Assembly: GCA_027698105.1 (NCBI GenBank)
Contig: JAQERH010000006.1
Span: 1-64,000, forward strand
Direction: 5' to 3'
Length of the DNA stretch: 64,000 bases
From: Lachnospiraceae bacterium AM93-12TA
GTDB taxonomy: Bacteria > Bacillota > Clostridia > Lachnospirales > Lachnospiraceae
The notes under the pieces are model-generated. The model was not told the DNA's origin. It made no database searches and worked only from the letters and a program-made list of their open reading frames with translations. The position numbers and the translations under genes were made by a program. Positions 16,577 through 25,745 of this stretch are shown in pieces; position 1 is the stretch's first letter, and each line of letters starts with the position of its first letter.

Positions 16577-17686
16577 ATGAGGAAGAACAGAAAAAGGATC
16601 GCGGTTCTTTCCATGGCAGCTGTGATGGCGCTTGGTATGTCTGTCACTGCTTGGGCAAAGAATGATACAAAAGAAGTAAAGGGACGTTTGGAAATTCGCT
16701 TTGACGGAGAAGAGCCGCAGGCGGGAGATTCCATGGATATTCCTGGCTACACAGTCAGCCGTTATCCAGAGGGTGTCAGAACTCAGGTTATGGACGAGTA
16801 TTTTGATAAGGAAGAGGATGAGTTCCAGAGAGGAACAGAACCGATTATCTGCCTGGAGTTTGAATCACAGGATGATTACGACTTTGACGGCTTTTCAAAG
16901 AGCGACGTGAAAGTCAGCGGTATGCACACAGAGCTGAAAAAGATTAAGAAAGAAGACGATGATACTACCTTGATTGTCTACATCGAGATGCGTAAGATTT
17001 CCGGTGATCTGGAGGAGCCGGATGAGACAGAGTGGTCCGGATACACAGCTACCTGGAGCCAGGTGGATGATGCAGATCACTATGAGGTAAAGCTTTACAG
17101 AAATGATAATCTGGTTACAACTGTGACGACATCCAATGATTACTATGAGTTCTACTCCTATATGACAAAAACAGGCGATTACAGCTTTAAGGTAAGAGCC
17201 ATTCACAATGCAGACAATGAAAAGAGTGAGTGGGTAGAGTCCGATGAGCTGGATCTTGACTCCGATGAAGTTTATACAACCGGCGGCGGTACAGGTACTG
17301 GCTGGGTACAGGATGCCAAGGGCTGGTGGTACAGAAATCCGGACGGAAGTTCTGTTGTAAATCAGTGGCTGTTTGTAGACAACAACTGGTTCCATTTCAA
17401 CAGAAACGGTTATATGGAGACAGACTGGCAGTTTGTAGACAACCGCTGGTTCTATCTGAATCCTGTATCAGATGGCACGAAGGGCGCTATGAGAGTAGGC
17501 TGGCAGCAGATTAACGGCATATGGTATTACTTAAATCCTATCTCTGACGGAACGAGAGGAGCTATGATGACAGGATACCAGACCATAGACGGAAAGACAT
17601 ACTACTTCGATAACAGCGGTGCTATGTGGGCAAACCGCACAGCTCCCAATGGACGTTATTTAGATGGAAGCGGAGCGATGCACTAG
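16577..17686 (+). CDS. Secreted protein with C-terminal choline-binding-type cell-wall repeats
   Basis: The 369-residue protein starts with a signal peptide (MRKNRKRIAVLSMAAVMALG, cleavage near AWA). A middle region (about residues 155-230) has a fibronectin-like pattern (YTATWSQVDDADHYEVKLYR). The C-terminal 120 residues are aromatic repeats such as GWVQDAKGWWYRNPDGS, WLFVDNNWFHF and GWQQINGIWYYLNP, typical of choline-binding or cell-wall-binding modules. It is presumably anchored non-covalently to the wall. AAAGGAGGAGA precedes the ATG at 16577; upstream in-frame ATG codons are less well placed. No catalytic domain was recognised, so its role is unknown. Confidence 0.88.
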   Translation: MRKNRKRIAVLSMAAVMALGMSVTAWAKNDTKEVKGRLEIRFDGEEPQAGDSMDIPGYTVSRYPEGVRTQVMDEYFDKEEDEFQRGTEPIICLEFESQDDYDFDGFSKSDVKVSGMHTELKKIKKEDDDTTLIVYIEMRKISGDLEEPDETEWSGYTATWSQVDDADHYEVKLYRNDNLVTTVTTSNDYYEFYSYMTKTGDYSFKVRAIHNADNEKSEWVESDELDLDSDEVYTTGGGTGTGWVQDAKGWWYRNPDGSSVVNQWLFVDNNWFHFNRNGYMETDWQFVDNRWFYLNPVSDGTKGAMRVGWQQINGIWYYLNPISDGTRGAMMTGYQTIDGKTYYFDNSGAMWANRTAPNGRYLDGSGAMH

Positions 17687-17740
17687 AAGGAAATATACTG
17701 GTACAGAAACATAAAAGCAGCTAAGACATGATAAAGTGAA

Positions 17741-17773
17741 AATATCCCGGACAGTTTTGTCCGGGATATTTTA
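17741..17773 (+). terminator. Intrinsic terminator of the cell-wall-binding protein gene
   Basis: A 12 bp perfect stem, AATATCCCGGAC (17741-17752) with GTCCGGGATATT (17759-17770), closes an AGTTTT loop. The following T tract is short, so termination may be incomplete and the next gene may be partly co-transcribed. Confidence 0.75.
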
Positions 17774-17806
17774 AAATACAGAAAACTACGGAAGGAGAAG
17801 TGTGGA

Positions 17807-19231
17807 ATGAAAAAGAAAAAAAGAATGAAAACTGGTTTCCTGTTTCTTTCTCTGTGTATTCTTCTGACATCTGTGCCGGCTTTTCCTGCCCTGGCCAACT
17901 CTGCAAGGCTGCAATGGACAGGAACGGATAGAACGGGAGCCATCATTACAGACGAAACCTGCCCTGTCACTGTGGAGAGGGAACAGCTTACCTTTGATAT
18001 CCAGGAGTTTCCTGAACAATCTTACAGAAAGACAGACGATTATCTGGATTACGGCAGCAGGGTAACGGCGGAATATACGTTTTATAATCTTGCTGATTAT
18101 GCGGTAACTGCTGTGCTGGTATTTCCCTTTGGAAAACTTCCAGATTACGGGACTGTATACGATGAGGAGAAAGGGGAGCAGATTCTGCCTTCTGATACAG
18201 AGAAATATAATATTACAGTAAATGGGGCAGAGATACAGAAGACCCTGCGTCATACATTTGCCCCCTTTGGCCGTCAATTTGACAAAGAAAAGGATATGGC
18301 TCTGCTGCATCAGGGGTACATGGAAGACGAATTTTATACTCCTGATATGCCGGTTACCCGCTATACCTATGTTTCCAGCGGGGTAGATACGGAAACCTGG
18401 GATGCGGCCAGCGCAGCGTTTATTCCTGTCTTTGATCCGTCTGAAACAAAGATTTTAATGGAAAATCAGAATGGACTGAGCACGCTTGAAGATGCAGTAC
18501 AGCTGGAAAGCTGGGTTCATGACGAACCATTTACAGTGAATGTGATAGGCAGGCCGCTAAAACAGATGCCTGAATGGAAATTTTATGAAAACGGGGCCTG
18601 CGAGAAAGAGATTGAAGGCACCATGGCACTGGCTGATACAAAGGTACTGACACTGGAAGAGTTTGTACTTTCAGAATATCAGGAGAATTCCGGGATTTTG
18701 AAGCATGACTGGTACAATGCAATGATTGAAGCCATGAAATATTTTGAAGTCTCTCATGGGATCATTGACAGCAGTGAAAATTCATTTGAATTATTTGATA
18801 TATCCAGAGAGCTCATGCGGTGGTATGAATATGAGCTTGTGCTGGAACCGGGAGAGCGTCTGAAAAATACAGTTACAGCTCCTGTGTACCCGTCTTTCAA
18901 TACAGCCTATGAGCCCCCGGTATATGAATACACCTATTTGCTTTCACCGGCACAAAGCTGGAAAGACTTTGGCCCCCTGGATATTGCAGTGAACACGCCG
19001 TATTATATGGTGGAAGACAGCCTGGGACAATTCAAACAGGATGACAGCGGTTTTACCTGCCATTTAGAAGAGCTTCCGGAGGGAGAGCTGACTTTTACCC
19101 TCTGCCAGGAAGGAAATCCGTCTAAATCTGCTGATAGGAATACTGTTACGGCTGCTGTGATTTTCCTGCCTCTTGCCGCAGTGCTGGTGATAATAGCTGT
19201 GGTTATATGGAAAAAGAAAAGAAACGAATAA
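17807..19231 (+). CDS. Membrane-anchored surface protein of unknown function
   Basis: The 474-residue protein has an N-terminal signal peptide (about residues 1-31, lysine-rich then hydrophobic, ending at PALA). A long extracellular part follows, then a C-terminal transmembrane helix (about residues 448-468) ending in KKKRNE. This is a type I single-pass arrangement. The ectodomain has no recognised catalytic motif. Segments such as RVTAEYTFYNLADYAVTAVL suggest beta-sheet structure near residues 85-110. It follows the cell-wall-binding gene after 120 bp and a leaky-looking terminator, so both may be surface proteins expressed together. The start at 17807 follows GGAAGGAGAAG. Confidence 0.72.
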   Translation: MKKKKRMKTGFLFLSLCILLTSVPAFPALANSARLQWTGTDRTGAIITDETCPVTVEREQLTFDIQEFPEQSYRKTDDYLDYGSRVTAEYTFYNLADYAVTAVLVFPFGKLPDYGTVYDEEKGEQILPSDTEKYNITVNGAEIQKTLRHTFAPFGRQFDKEKDMALLHQGYMEDEFYTPDMPVTRYTYVSSGVDTETWDAASAAFIPVFDPSETKILMENQNGLSTLEDAVQLESWVHDEPFTVNVIGRPLKQMPEWKFYENGACEKEIEGTMALADTKVLTLEEFVLSEYQENSGILKHDWYNAMIEAMKYFEVSHGIIDSSENSFELFDISRELMRWYEYELVLEPGERLKNTVTAPVYPSFNTAYEPPVYEYTYLLSPAQSWKDFGPLDIAVNTPYYMVEDSLGQFKQDDSGFTCHLEELPEGELTFTLCQEGNPSKSADRNTVTAAVIFLPLAAVLVIIAVVIWKKKRNE

Positions 19232-19325
19232 ATAATTACATTGGAATCTCAAGGTAAGCAAAGATAAAGTCTGTTGATAATTATAAAATGATTATAAAGA
19301 AAGAAAATTTTGTCATTATAGAATA

Positions 19326-19353
19326 TTGACAGAATTTTAAAATGTGATATAGT
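19326..19353 (+). promoter_or_regulatory. Promoter of the second HPr-like gene
   Basis: TTGACA (19326-19331) and TATAGT (19348-19353) are separated by 16 bp, with TG at 19345-19346 forming an extended -10. The gene starts 55 bp downstream. Confidence 0.7.
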
Positions 19354-19407
19354 AAAAGCATGGAAGCTATTTGTATATGCAGGTTCATTCCACAAGGAGG
19401 GATGCGT

Positions 19408-19674
19408 ATGCTGGAGAAACGGTATCTGATCTCCGCAAGCGGAAATGCACAGCCGCCTCCGATTTCCGCTTTGATGCAGGCAGCTAATTTATTTGGCTGT
19501 AAGATTTACATAGCGGCAGGTTCGTCTTACTTTGATGTGAAAAATTATGATGAGCTTCAGAGAGGGCTTCAGCCGGTGAGACGGTTTCTTGTACTTTGTT
19601 TTGACGGGGCGGATGAAGAAGCAGCAGAATTGAGATTCCAGAATTTATTCGGAGGATTTTTAAAAACAGCATGA
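19408..19674 (+). CDS. Small HPr-like fold protein (tentative), lacking both phosphorylation sites
   Basis: The 88-residue protein has a length and hydrophobic pattern like HPr: a first strand (YLISASG), a helix (ISALMQAANLF), a strand (KIYIAAGSSYFDV) and a final helix. The position of the catalytic histidine is occupied by a proline-rich loop (NAQPPPIS), and the Ser46 region reads KNYDELQRG. It would be incapable of normal HPr phosphotransfer. The relation is by pattern only and may be wrong. AAGGAGG (19394-19400) places the start at 19408 rather than 19402. It is monocistronic with its own promoter and terminator. Confidence 0.55.
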   Translation: MLEKRYLISASGNAQPPPISALMQAANLFGCKIYIAAGSSYFDVKNYDELQRGLQPVRRFLVLCFDGADEEAAELRFQNLFGGFLKTA

Positions 19675-19699
19675 AAACAAAAGATGGTAATCAGTGACA

Positions 19700-19737
19700 G
19701 CAGCCTTGGAGTTGAGAAAATTCTAAGGCTGCTTTTA
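19700..19737 (+). terminator. Intrinsic terminator of the second HPr-like gene
   Basis: GCAGCCTT (19700-19707) pairs with AAGGCTGC (19725-19732), followed by TTTTA. The loop is 17 bases. Confidence 0.8.
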
Positions 19738-19777
19738 TGGTGCAGTCGATAAACAGAACTTTCTTTTTTACAAAAGG

Positions 19778-19806
19778 TTGTAATTTTACGGCTGCTTTTT
19801 TATAAT
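19778..19806 (+). promoter_or_regulatory. Promoter of the DUF3783-like gene
   Basis: TTGTAA (19778-19783), a 17 bp spacer and a perfect TATAAT (19801-19806) make a strong vegetative promoter 60 bp before the start codon. It may drive the next gene, the aldo/keto reductase, as well. Confidence 0.8.
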
Positions 19807-19865
19807 ATGGATAACAGCAGTTGATTTAAGATATATTAGCTGAACAAATGGAAAAGGAGAGCAGG

Positions 19866-20246
19866 ATGAGGGAAACTGTGCTATTATATAACTTTAATGG
19901 GGAGAGAAAGAAACAGCTGACAAAGGCTCTTCTTCCTCTTGGATTCCGGCTGAAGGCAGTGGCCAAGGAGGATTACTTAAAGCCGGTAGGGTTTCTGGCA
20001 GGACTCAAAGACATGGAGGATAACGGCTCTGTTTATGAGGGAGAAGAGTTTCAGGATGAAATGATGCTGATGGCTGGATTTACCTCTGCCCGGATTGATA
20101 CACTGATCGGCGCTCTCAGAAAAAATGGAGTGGGAAGAATTAATTATAAAGCAGTGCTGACAGAAACGAATAAAAACTGGGATTCAGCCAGCCTCTTTCA
20201 GAAACTGAAAAAGGAACACGAATATATGACAGGCGGACAGGAATAA
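19866..20246 (+). CDS. DUF3783-like small protein of unknown function
   Basis: The 126-residue protein has no signal or membrane segment. The N-terminal pattern ETVLLYNFNGERKKQLTKAL followed by LGFRLKAVAKEDYLKPVGFL resembles the DUF3783 family of Clostridia as I remember it. The C-terminal half (FTSARIDTLIGALRKNG) looks helical. Start 19866 follows AAAAGGAGA (19852-19860); an ATG at 19848 is in frame but overlaps that site. The function is unknown. It precedes the aldo/keto reductase by 49 bp. Confidence 0.7.
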   Translation: MRETVLLYNFNGERKKQLTKALLPLGFRLKAVAKEDYLKPVGFLAGLKDMEDNGSVYEGEEFQDEMMLMAGFTSARIDTLIGALRKNGVGRINYKAVLTETNKNWDSASLFQKLKKEHEYMTGGQE

Positions 20247-20295
20247 ACAGAATTTTTCTGAAAGCCGGAATGACAGTGGGGAGGAGAGAAAGATT

Positions 20296-21408
20296 ATGAA
20301 GTACAGAACAATGGGAAAAACAGGGGTTAAGGTTTCAGCTTTAGGATTCGGCACCATGCGCCTGCCTCTTGCAGAGGACGGAACCGTAAACGAGCAGGAG
20401 GCTGTAAGGATTATAAGAGCGGGTATTGACAGCGGCATTAACTATGTAGACACAGCCTATGGGTACCACAATGGATTCAGTGAAAATGTGGTTGGAAAAG
20501 CATTAAAAGACGGATACAGGGAGAAGGTCTGGCTGGCTGATAAATGTCCCGTGTGGCTTGTGGAAAAAGAAGGGGACTTTGAGAGACTTTTAGACGAACA
20601 GCTGGAAAAGCTTCAGACAGACCACATTGATTTTTATCTGCTTCATGCCCTGAATCGAAAGCGCTTTGAGGAAAATGTAAAGAAATTTTCTCTTGTGGAG
20701 CGTATGGAAGAAGCCAGAAAGCAGGGAAAAATCAAATATATTGGTTTTTCTTTCCATGATTCCCTGGATGTGTTTGAGGATATACTTCAGTATACAAAGA
20801 AGTGGGATTTCTGCCAGATTCAGTATAATTACATTAACTTAGACTATCAGGCAGGCCAGAAAGGCCTGAAAATGGCTGCTGACAGAGGCCTTGGCGTTGT
20901 GATCATGGAGCCGCTTCTGGGAGGAAGCCTGGCCAGACTTTCTGACCATGTGGCAGCCTGTCTGCCGGAGGGAAAAACACCGGTAGAGTATGCCTTTGAC
21001 TTCCTCTGGGATCAGCCGGAGGTAAGTCTTCTTCTCAGCGGAATGGGCGCCATGGAACAGGTGGAGGAAAATCTTTCCTATGCAGACCGTTCCGATGTGG
21101 GGATGATGACTCAGAAGGAAAAACAGTCTCTCATGAGGGCGAAGGAAGTCTTTGACCGCATGGCTCTTGTCAACTGCACAGCCTGCCGCTACTGCATGCC
21201 CTGCCCCTTTGGACTGGATATTCCGGCATCCCTCGCTGCCTGGAATATGACGGCTCTGGATGAAGATGACGCCAGAAAGGCTTATGAGGCGTTAGAATTT
21301 CAGGCAGATTCCTGCCGTGGCTGCGGACATTGCGAGAGAGTCTGTCCCCAGCATATTTCAGTCAGCAGTGTGATGAAACAGATGGCAGGATATTTTAAGA
21401 AAAAATAA
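20296..21408 (+). CDS. Aldo/keto reductase with C-terminal 4Fe-4S ferredoxin-type domain
   Basis: The 370-residue protein has an aldo/keto reductase barrel (about residues 1-280; GFGTMRLP, the catalytic Asp-Tyr region VDTAYGYHNG, and DFYLLHAL). A C-terminal iron-sulfur extension carries CTACRYCMPCPFG and CRGCGHCERVCP, which can hold two clusters or one cluster and a degenerate site. Such proteins are common in anaerobes and presumably couple NAD(P)H or ferredoxin electrons to carbonyl reduction; the substrate is unknown. GGGGAGGAGAG precedes the start. Confidence 0.93.
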   Translation: MKYRTMGKTGVKVSALGFGTMRLPLAEDGTVNEQEAVRIIRAGIDSGINYVDTAYGYHNGFSENVVGKALKDGYREKVWLADKCPVWLVEKEGDFERLLDEQLEKLQTDHIDFYLLHALNRKRFEENVKKFSLVERMEEARKQGKIKYIGFSFHDSLDVFEDILQYTKKWDFCQIQYNYINLDYQAGQKGLKMAADRGLGVVIMEPLLGGSLARLSDHVAACLPEGKTPVEYAFDFLWDQPEVSLLLSGMGAMEQVEENLSYADRSDVGMMTQKEKQSLMRAKEVFDRMALVNCTACRYCMPCPFGLDIPASLAAWNMTALDEDDARKAYEALEFQADSCRGCGHCERVCPQHISVSSVMKQMAGYFKKK

Positions 21409-21440
21409 AAGACAGTACAGCGAAAATGGAGGCTGCCCCT

Positions 21441-22832
21441 ATGTTGGAAAAAGTAGACCTTGACAGAACAATGGAAAAACAGGAGTATGAAGCTGCCAGA
21501 CGGGAACTGGCGATACGGCTGGGGGCTGCCCAGAGAGCTCTGAAACAGGAAAAGATCCCGGTAGTCATTGTCTTTGAAGGGCTGGAAGCTGCGGGAAAGG
21601 GCATACAGATTAACCGTTTGATCCGATCCTTTGACCCCAGAGAGTTTGAGGTTTACGCAAACAGAGAACCAGGGGAGGAGGAGAGGATGCGGCCTTTCCT
21701 GTGGAGATTCTGGACGAAAACGCCGGAACAGGGCAGAATTGCCATTTTTGACAGGAGCTGGTATAAAAAGGTTACAGAAGAACGATTTTTTTCGGAATGT
21801 CTTCTGAAGAGCTGTCAGGTGCATTCAGAGATATTTTGTCCTTTGAAGAACAGCTGACCGATGGCAGAGCTGTCGTGATAAAATTTTTTCTTTATATCTC
21901 GAAAGAGGAGCAGAAAAAAAGATTTAAAAAGCTTCTTGCAAATAAAAGCACAGCCTGGAAGGTGACACGGCGGTCTCTGGAGGAGAATGAGCGGTACAGC
22001 GACTATCTGCTTATCAACGAAGAAATGCTGGAACGGACGGACACAGGATACGCCCCCTGGACGATTGTAGAAGCGGAGGACAAAAATTTTGCTTCTGTAA
22101 AGATTATGTCCACTGTTTTATACCGCCTGGAGACGGAGCTGAAAAAATGCAGGGAGCACAGGCCTGTTCTGCCGAAGCTGTCACCAGAACCTCCCAAAGA
22201 GCCTTATAGAAATTGAAGGCTGGGATGCCGCCGGCAAGGGAGGAGTAATACGAAGGCTGACAAACCATCTGGATCCCAGGGGATACCGTGTCAATCCGAC
22301 AGCAGCGCCCAATGATGAAGAGCGGCTTCATCACTATCTGTGGCGCTTTTGGAAGCGGATGCCCAAAGCGGGACATATTGCAGTATTTGACCGCACCTGG
22401 TATGGCCGGGTTATGGTAGAACGGATAGAAGGATTCTGCACAGAAGAGGAATGGAGACGGGCTTACAGGGAGTTAAATGAAATGGAAGCCCACATGGCAG
22501 GGTTTGGAGCTGTTGTTTTGAAGTTCTGGCTCCATATCGATAAGGAGGAGCAGGAGAAACGGTTCAGGGAGCGGATGGAAGACCCGGATAAACAGTGGAA
22601 GATAACAGAAGAGGACTGGAGAAACCGGGACAAGTGGGAGCAGTATGAGGAGGCAGTAAATGAAATGCTGATCCGTACCTCTACCATGTATGCTCCCTGG
22701 ATTGTAGTAGAGGGAAATTCAAAATACTATGCCAGAGTAAAGGTTTTAGAGACCGTGGCAGACGCTCTGGAAGAGAAGATCAGGCAGGTAAAAAAAGGCG
22801 GAAAAAAAGAAGAGAGGAAAAGTCTTTCATAA
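21441..22832 (+). pseudogene. Disrupted polyphosphate:AMP phosphotransferase gene (tandem PPK2 domains), two reading-frame breaks
   Basis: Three reading frames in succession encode parts of one two-domain PPK2-type enzyme. Domain 1 starts at 21441 with the P-loop EGLEAAGKG and WYKKVTEERFF, then breaks at a run of seven T (21786-21792). The sequence resumes in the -1 frame with SSEELSGAFRDILSFEEQL and runs to a stop at 22214-22216. Domain 2 resumes in the first frame at about 22206 with EIEGWDAAGKGG and ends at 22832. The linker that should precede the second P-loop (about 45 residues, present before the first) is missing, so the second break looks like a deletion. The intact enzyme would transfer phosphate from polyphosphate to AMP. 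As read, it cannot make the full protein. Confidence 0.85.
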
Positions 22833-22848
22833 AAGACATAGAGATACA

Positions 22849-24093
22849 ATGAAACAGATAGCAGTAATCGGCGGCGGCGCAGCCGGGATGATGGCGGCTT
22901 TAGCCGCTGCAAAGCAGGGCTGCCGTGTTACGATTTATGAGAAAAATGAAAAACTGGGGAAGAAGATCTATATTACCGGTAAAGGACGCTGCAACGTAAC
23001 GAACAACTGCGATATGGACGTGCTGTTTGACAGCGTAGTCACCAATAAACGGTTTCTGTACAGCGCATTTTATGGCTTTGCCAACCAGGATGTGATGGAT
23101 CTGATCGAACAGGCAGGCTGTCCTTTAAAGACAGAGAGGGGCGGCCGTGTGTTTCCCCAGTCGGACAAGTCGTCAGACATTATCAGCGCCCTTTCCAGGC
23201 TTCTCCGGGAGTTTCAGGTAGAAATCTGTCTGAAAGAACCAGTGAAAAGCCTTATTATTGAGGAGGGAATCTGCCGCGGCCTTATACTGGAGAGGCAGAA
23301 CAGAAAAATAGAGGCAGACGGGGTCATTGTGGCCGCAGGCGGCCTTTCTTATCCTACCACAGGTTCGGATGGAGACGGATACCGATTCGCAGAGGAGGCA
23401 GGCCATCAGGTGACAGAATTGCGCCCTGCTCTGGTACCTTTTACAACAGAGGAGACAGTGGTAAAGGAGCTGCAGGGACTGGCTCTTAAAAATATCGAGA
23501 TTTCTCTTTGCAGAGGGAAAAAAGAAATTTACCATGACTTTGGTGAAATGCTGTTTACTCATTTCGGCGTCAGCGGGCCGGTTCTTTTAAGCGCCAGTAG
23601 CTACGGAGCCAAGGAGCTGAAAAAGGGGCCTCTGACTCTTACGATTGATTTAAAGCCAGCTCTTACCATGGAACAGCTGGATGCCAGAATTCTCAGGGAT
23701 TTCGATGAGGCTAAGAATAAGCAGTTCAAAAACTCCTTAAATAAGCTCCTGCCCTCTAAAATGATTCCGGTTATTGTGGAGCGCAGCGGCATTGCGCCGG
23801 AGAAGCCTGTCAATGAAATTACAAAGCAGGAACGAAAACACCTGGCAGAAACAGTGAAATGCTTTTCTCTGACCATCAACGGGCTTCGTGGATTTAATGA
23901 GGCCATTATTACCCAGGGAGGCGTACAGGTAAAAGAGATCAATCCTTCTACCATGGAATCGAAAAAGATAAAAAAACTCTATTTTGCCGGGGAGGTTCTG
24001 GATCTGGACGCAGTGACAGGAGGGTTCAATCTGCAGATCGCCTGGTCTACAGGATACCTGGCCGGGCTTAGCGCGGCAGAATGTGTGGAATAG
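22849..24093 (+). CDS. NAD(P)/FAD-dependent oxidoreductase, YhiN/HI0933 family
   Basis: The 414-residue flavoprotein starts with a Rossmann dinucleotide motif GGGAAGMMAALAA (about residues 8-20) and the family signature GKGRCNVTNN. It ends with the FAD-contacting segment LYFAGEVLDLDAVTGGFNLQ (about 378-398). The family is widespread but its reaction is not established. It lies 30 bp upstream of cmk, so it is probably in the same operon. The start follows a weak site, and the gene begins only 16 bp after the broken PPK2 gene. Confidence 0.92.
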   Translation: MKQIAVIGGGAAGMMAALAAAKQGCRVTIYEKNEKLGKKIYITGKGRCNVTNNCDMDVLFDSVVTNKRFLYSAFYGFANQDVMDLIEQAGCPLKTERGGRVFPQSDKSSDIISALSRLLREFQVEICLKEPVKSLIIEEGICRGLILERQNRKIEADGVIVAAGGLSYPTTGSDGDGYRFAEEAGHQVTELRPALVPFTTEETVVKELQGLALKNIEISLCRGKKEIYHDFGEMLFTHFGVSGPVLLSASSYGAKELKKGPLTLTIDLKPALTMEQLDARILRDFDEAKNKQFKNSLNKLLPSKMIPVIVERSGIAPEKPVNEITKQERKHLAETVKCFSLTINGLRGFNEAIITQGGVQVKEINPSTMESKKIKKLYFAGEVLDLDAVTGGFNLQIAWSTGYLAGLSAAECVE

Positions 24094-24123
24094 AGAAAAA
24101 ACTTAGATACGGAGGAATAGACA

Positions 24124-24810
24124 ATGCCGATTAACATAGCGATTGACGGACCGGCGGGAGCCGGAAAAAGTACAGCGGCCAGACAGCTGGCGAAAGAGAT
24201 GGGATATATCTATGTAGATACCGGAGCCATGTACCGGGCTATAGCCCTTTGCGTGCTGCGCGCTGGAATTCAGGCGGAAGATCAGGCGGCTGTCACAGAG
24301 TGCTGCCAAAACGTAGAGGTTTCTCTGGAATACAGGAACGGAGCCCAGCAGCTTCTGTTAAACGGAGAGAACGTGACAGAACTTATCCGGGCAGAAGAAG
24401 TGGGAAATATGGCCTCCGCCATTTCCGGCTACCGTCCTGTGAGAGAAAAGCTGGTAGAACTTCAGAGGGAACTGGCAGCCAGAAAGGACGTTGTCATGGA
24501 TGGGCGCGATATAGGAACCTGTGTGCTTCCCTTTGCCGATTTAAAGGTATACCTGACAGCTTCCAGCCGGGTACGTGCTGAGCGCAGATATAAGGAGCTT
24601 TTAGAAAAGGGAGAAGAGCGCAGTCTGGAGGATATTGAGAGCGATATTATTGAGCGGGACAGACGCGATATGTCCAGAGAGGTTTCGCCTCTTAAACAGG
24701 CTGAGGATGCCGTGCTTCTGGACTCCTCGTCCATGACTTTAGAAGAGGTGCTTTCTGAACTGGTAAGTCTGGCTGAGGATGCAGGTACGAAGGGCTGCTG
24801 CGGCTGCTAA
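24124..24810 (+). CDS. cmk: (d)CMP kinase (cytidylate kinase)
   Basis: The 228-residue protein has the P-loop GPAGAGKSTAARQLA (about residues 9-23), YVDTGAMYRA (about 32-41), a DGRDIGT motif (about 123-129) and the late RDRRDMSRE lid region, all diagnostic of bacterial cytidylate kinase. It phosphorylates CMP and dCMP using ATP. Cmk, ispH and rpsA are frequent neighbours in Firmicutes and occur in that order here. The C-terminus ends in an unusual CCGC. Confidence 0.96.
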   Translation: MPINIAIDGPAGAGKSTAARQLAKEMGYIYVDTGAMYRAIALCVLRAGIQAEDQAAVTECCQNVEVSLEYRNGAQQLLLNGENVTELIRAEEVGNMASAISGYRPVREKLVELQRELAARKDVVMDGRDIGTCVLPFADLKVYLTASSRVRAERRYKELLEKGEERSLEDIESDIIERDRRDMSREVSPLKQAEDAVLLDSSSMTLEEVLSELVSLAEDAGTKGCCGC

Positions 24811-24893
24811 TACAGGTGTACAGCGAAGAGAGACTCTGACAGAAATTGCCGGAAATCTTGACACAGAGCCATAAATAGAGAAGGGAAGAAATC

Positions 24894-25745
24894 ATGGAAG
24901 TAAGAGTGGCAAAAACAGCAGGCTTCTGTTTTGGCGTAAAACGGGCAGTGGATCAGGTGTATGAACAGATCGAACACGGAAAACGCCCTATTTATACCTA
25001 CGGCCCAATTATTCACAATGAAGAGGTTGTGGGAGATCTGGAAAAAAAAGGAGTCAGAGTGATAAACAGCAGAGAAGAGCTGGCAGCTTTGACAGAAGGA
25101 ACTGTGATTATCCGCTCTCACGGCGTGGGAAAAGAGATATATGAGCTGTTGGAGCATAACGGCATTACGATTGTGGACGCTACCTGCCCCTTTGTAAAAA
25201 AAATACACAAAATCGCCCAGGAACAGGGGGAAAACGGCAGAAGAGTGATTATTGTAGGAGATGAAAAACATCCGGAGGTGCAGGGCATCAAGGGATGGGG
25301 AAACAAGGATACTCTGATCATTCAGTCAGCGGAAGAATTTGAAAACTGTCCTCTGAAAGAAGGGGAGAAACTCTGTGTGGTGGCACAGACGACATTTAAT
25401 TACAATAAATTTAAAGATATAGTTGAAAAAATTTCTAAAACGCGTTATGATATACTTGTTTTAAATACGATTTGCAATGCAACACAGGAAAGACAGGTGG
25501 AAGCAAGTCAGATAGCTTCAGAGGTAGACGCTATGATTGTCATAGGCGGCAGGAACAGCTCTAACACGCAGAAGCTATATGAAATTTGCCGGAGGGAATG
25601 TAAGAATACTTACTATATCCAGACACTGAGTGATTTAAAACCTGATAAGGCAGGTTCTGTGCGCAGCGTAGGTATTACAGCAGGGGCTTCAACCCCAAAT
25701 AATATTATCGAGGAGGTTCATACTAATGTCAGAATTAAGTTTTGA
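24894..25745 (+). CDS. ispH: 4-hydroxy-3-methylbut-2-enyl diphosphate reductase (IspH/LytB)
   Basis: The 283-residue protein has the three cluster-binding cysteines of IspH in their usual settings: AGFCFGVKRAVD (C13), DATCPFVKK (about C96) and NTICNATQERQ (about C195). It performs the last step of the MEP isoprenoid pathway, reducing HMBPP to IPP and DMAPP with a 4Fe-4S cluster. Its last 20 bases overlap rpsA. In many Clostridia the two are fused into one polypeptide; here they are separate but overlapping. GAAGGGAAG precedes the start. Confidence 0.97.
   Translation: MEVRVAKTAGFCFGVKRAVDQVYEQIEHGKRPIYTYGPIIHNEEVVGDLEKKGVRVINSREELAALTEGTVIIRSHGVGKEIYELLEHNGITIVDATCPFVKKIHKIAQEQGENGRRVIIVGDEKHPEVQGIKGWGNKDTLIIQSAEEFENCPLKEGEKLCVVAQTTFNYNKFKDIVEKISKTRYDILVLNTICNATQERQVEASQIASEVDAMIVIGGRNSSNTQKLYEICRRECKNTYYIQTLSDLKPDKAGSVRSVGITAGASTPNNIIEEVHTNVRIKF

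Noticed and set aside
21441..22832. Programmed -1 frameshifting at the T7 run as the explanation for the split PPK2 gene
   Set aside because: The zero-frame reading CGA TTT TTT TCG does not give a standard X-XXY-YYZ slippery heptamer, and the second break with missing linker sequence would still disrupt the protein.
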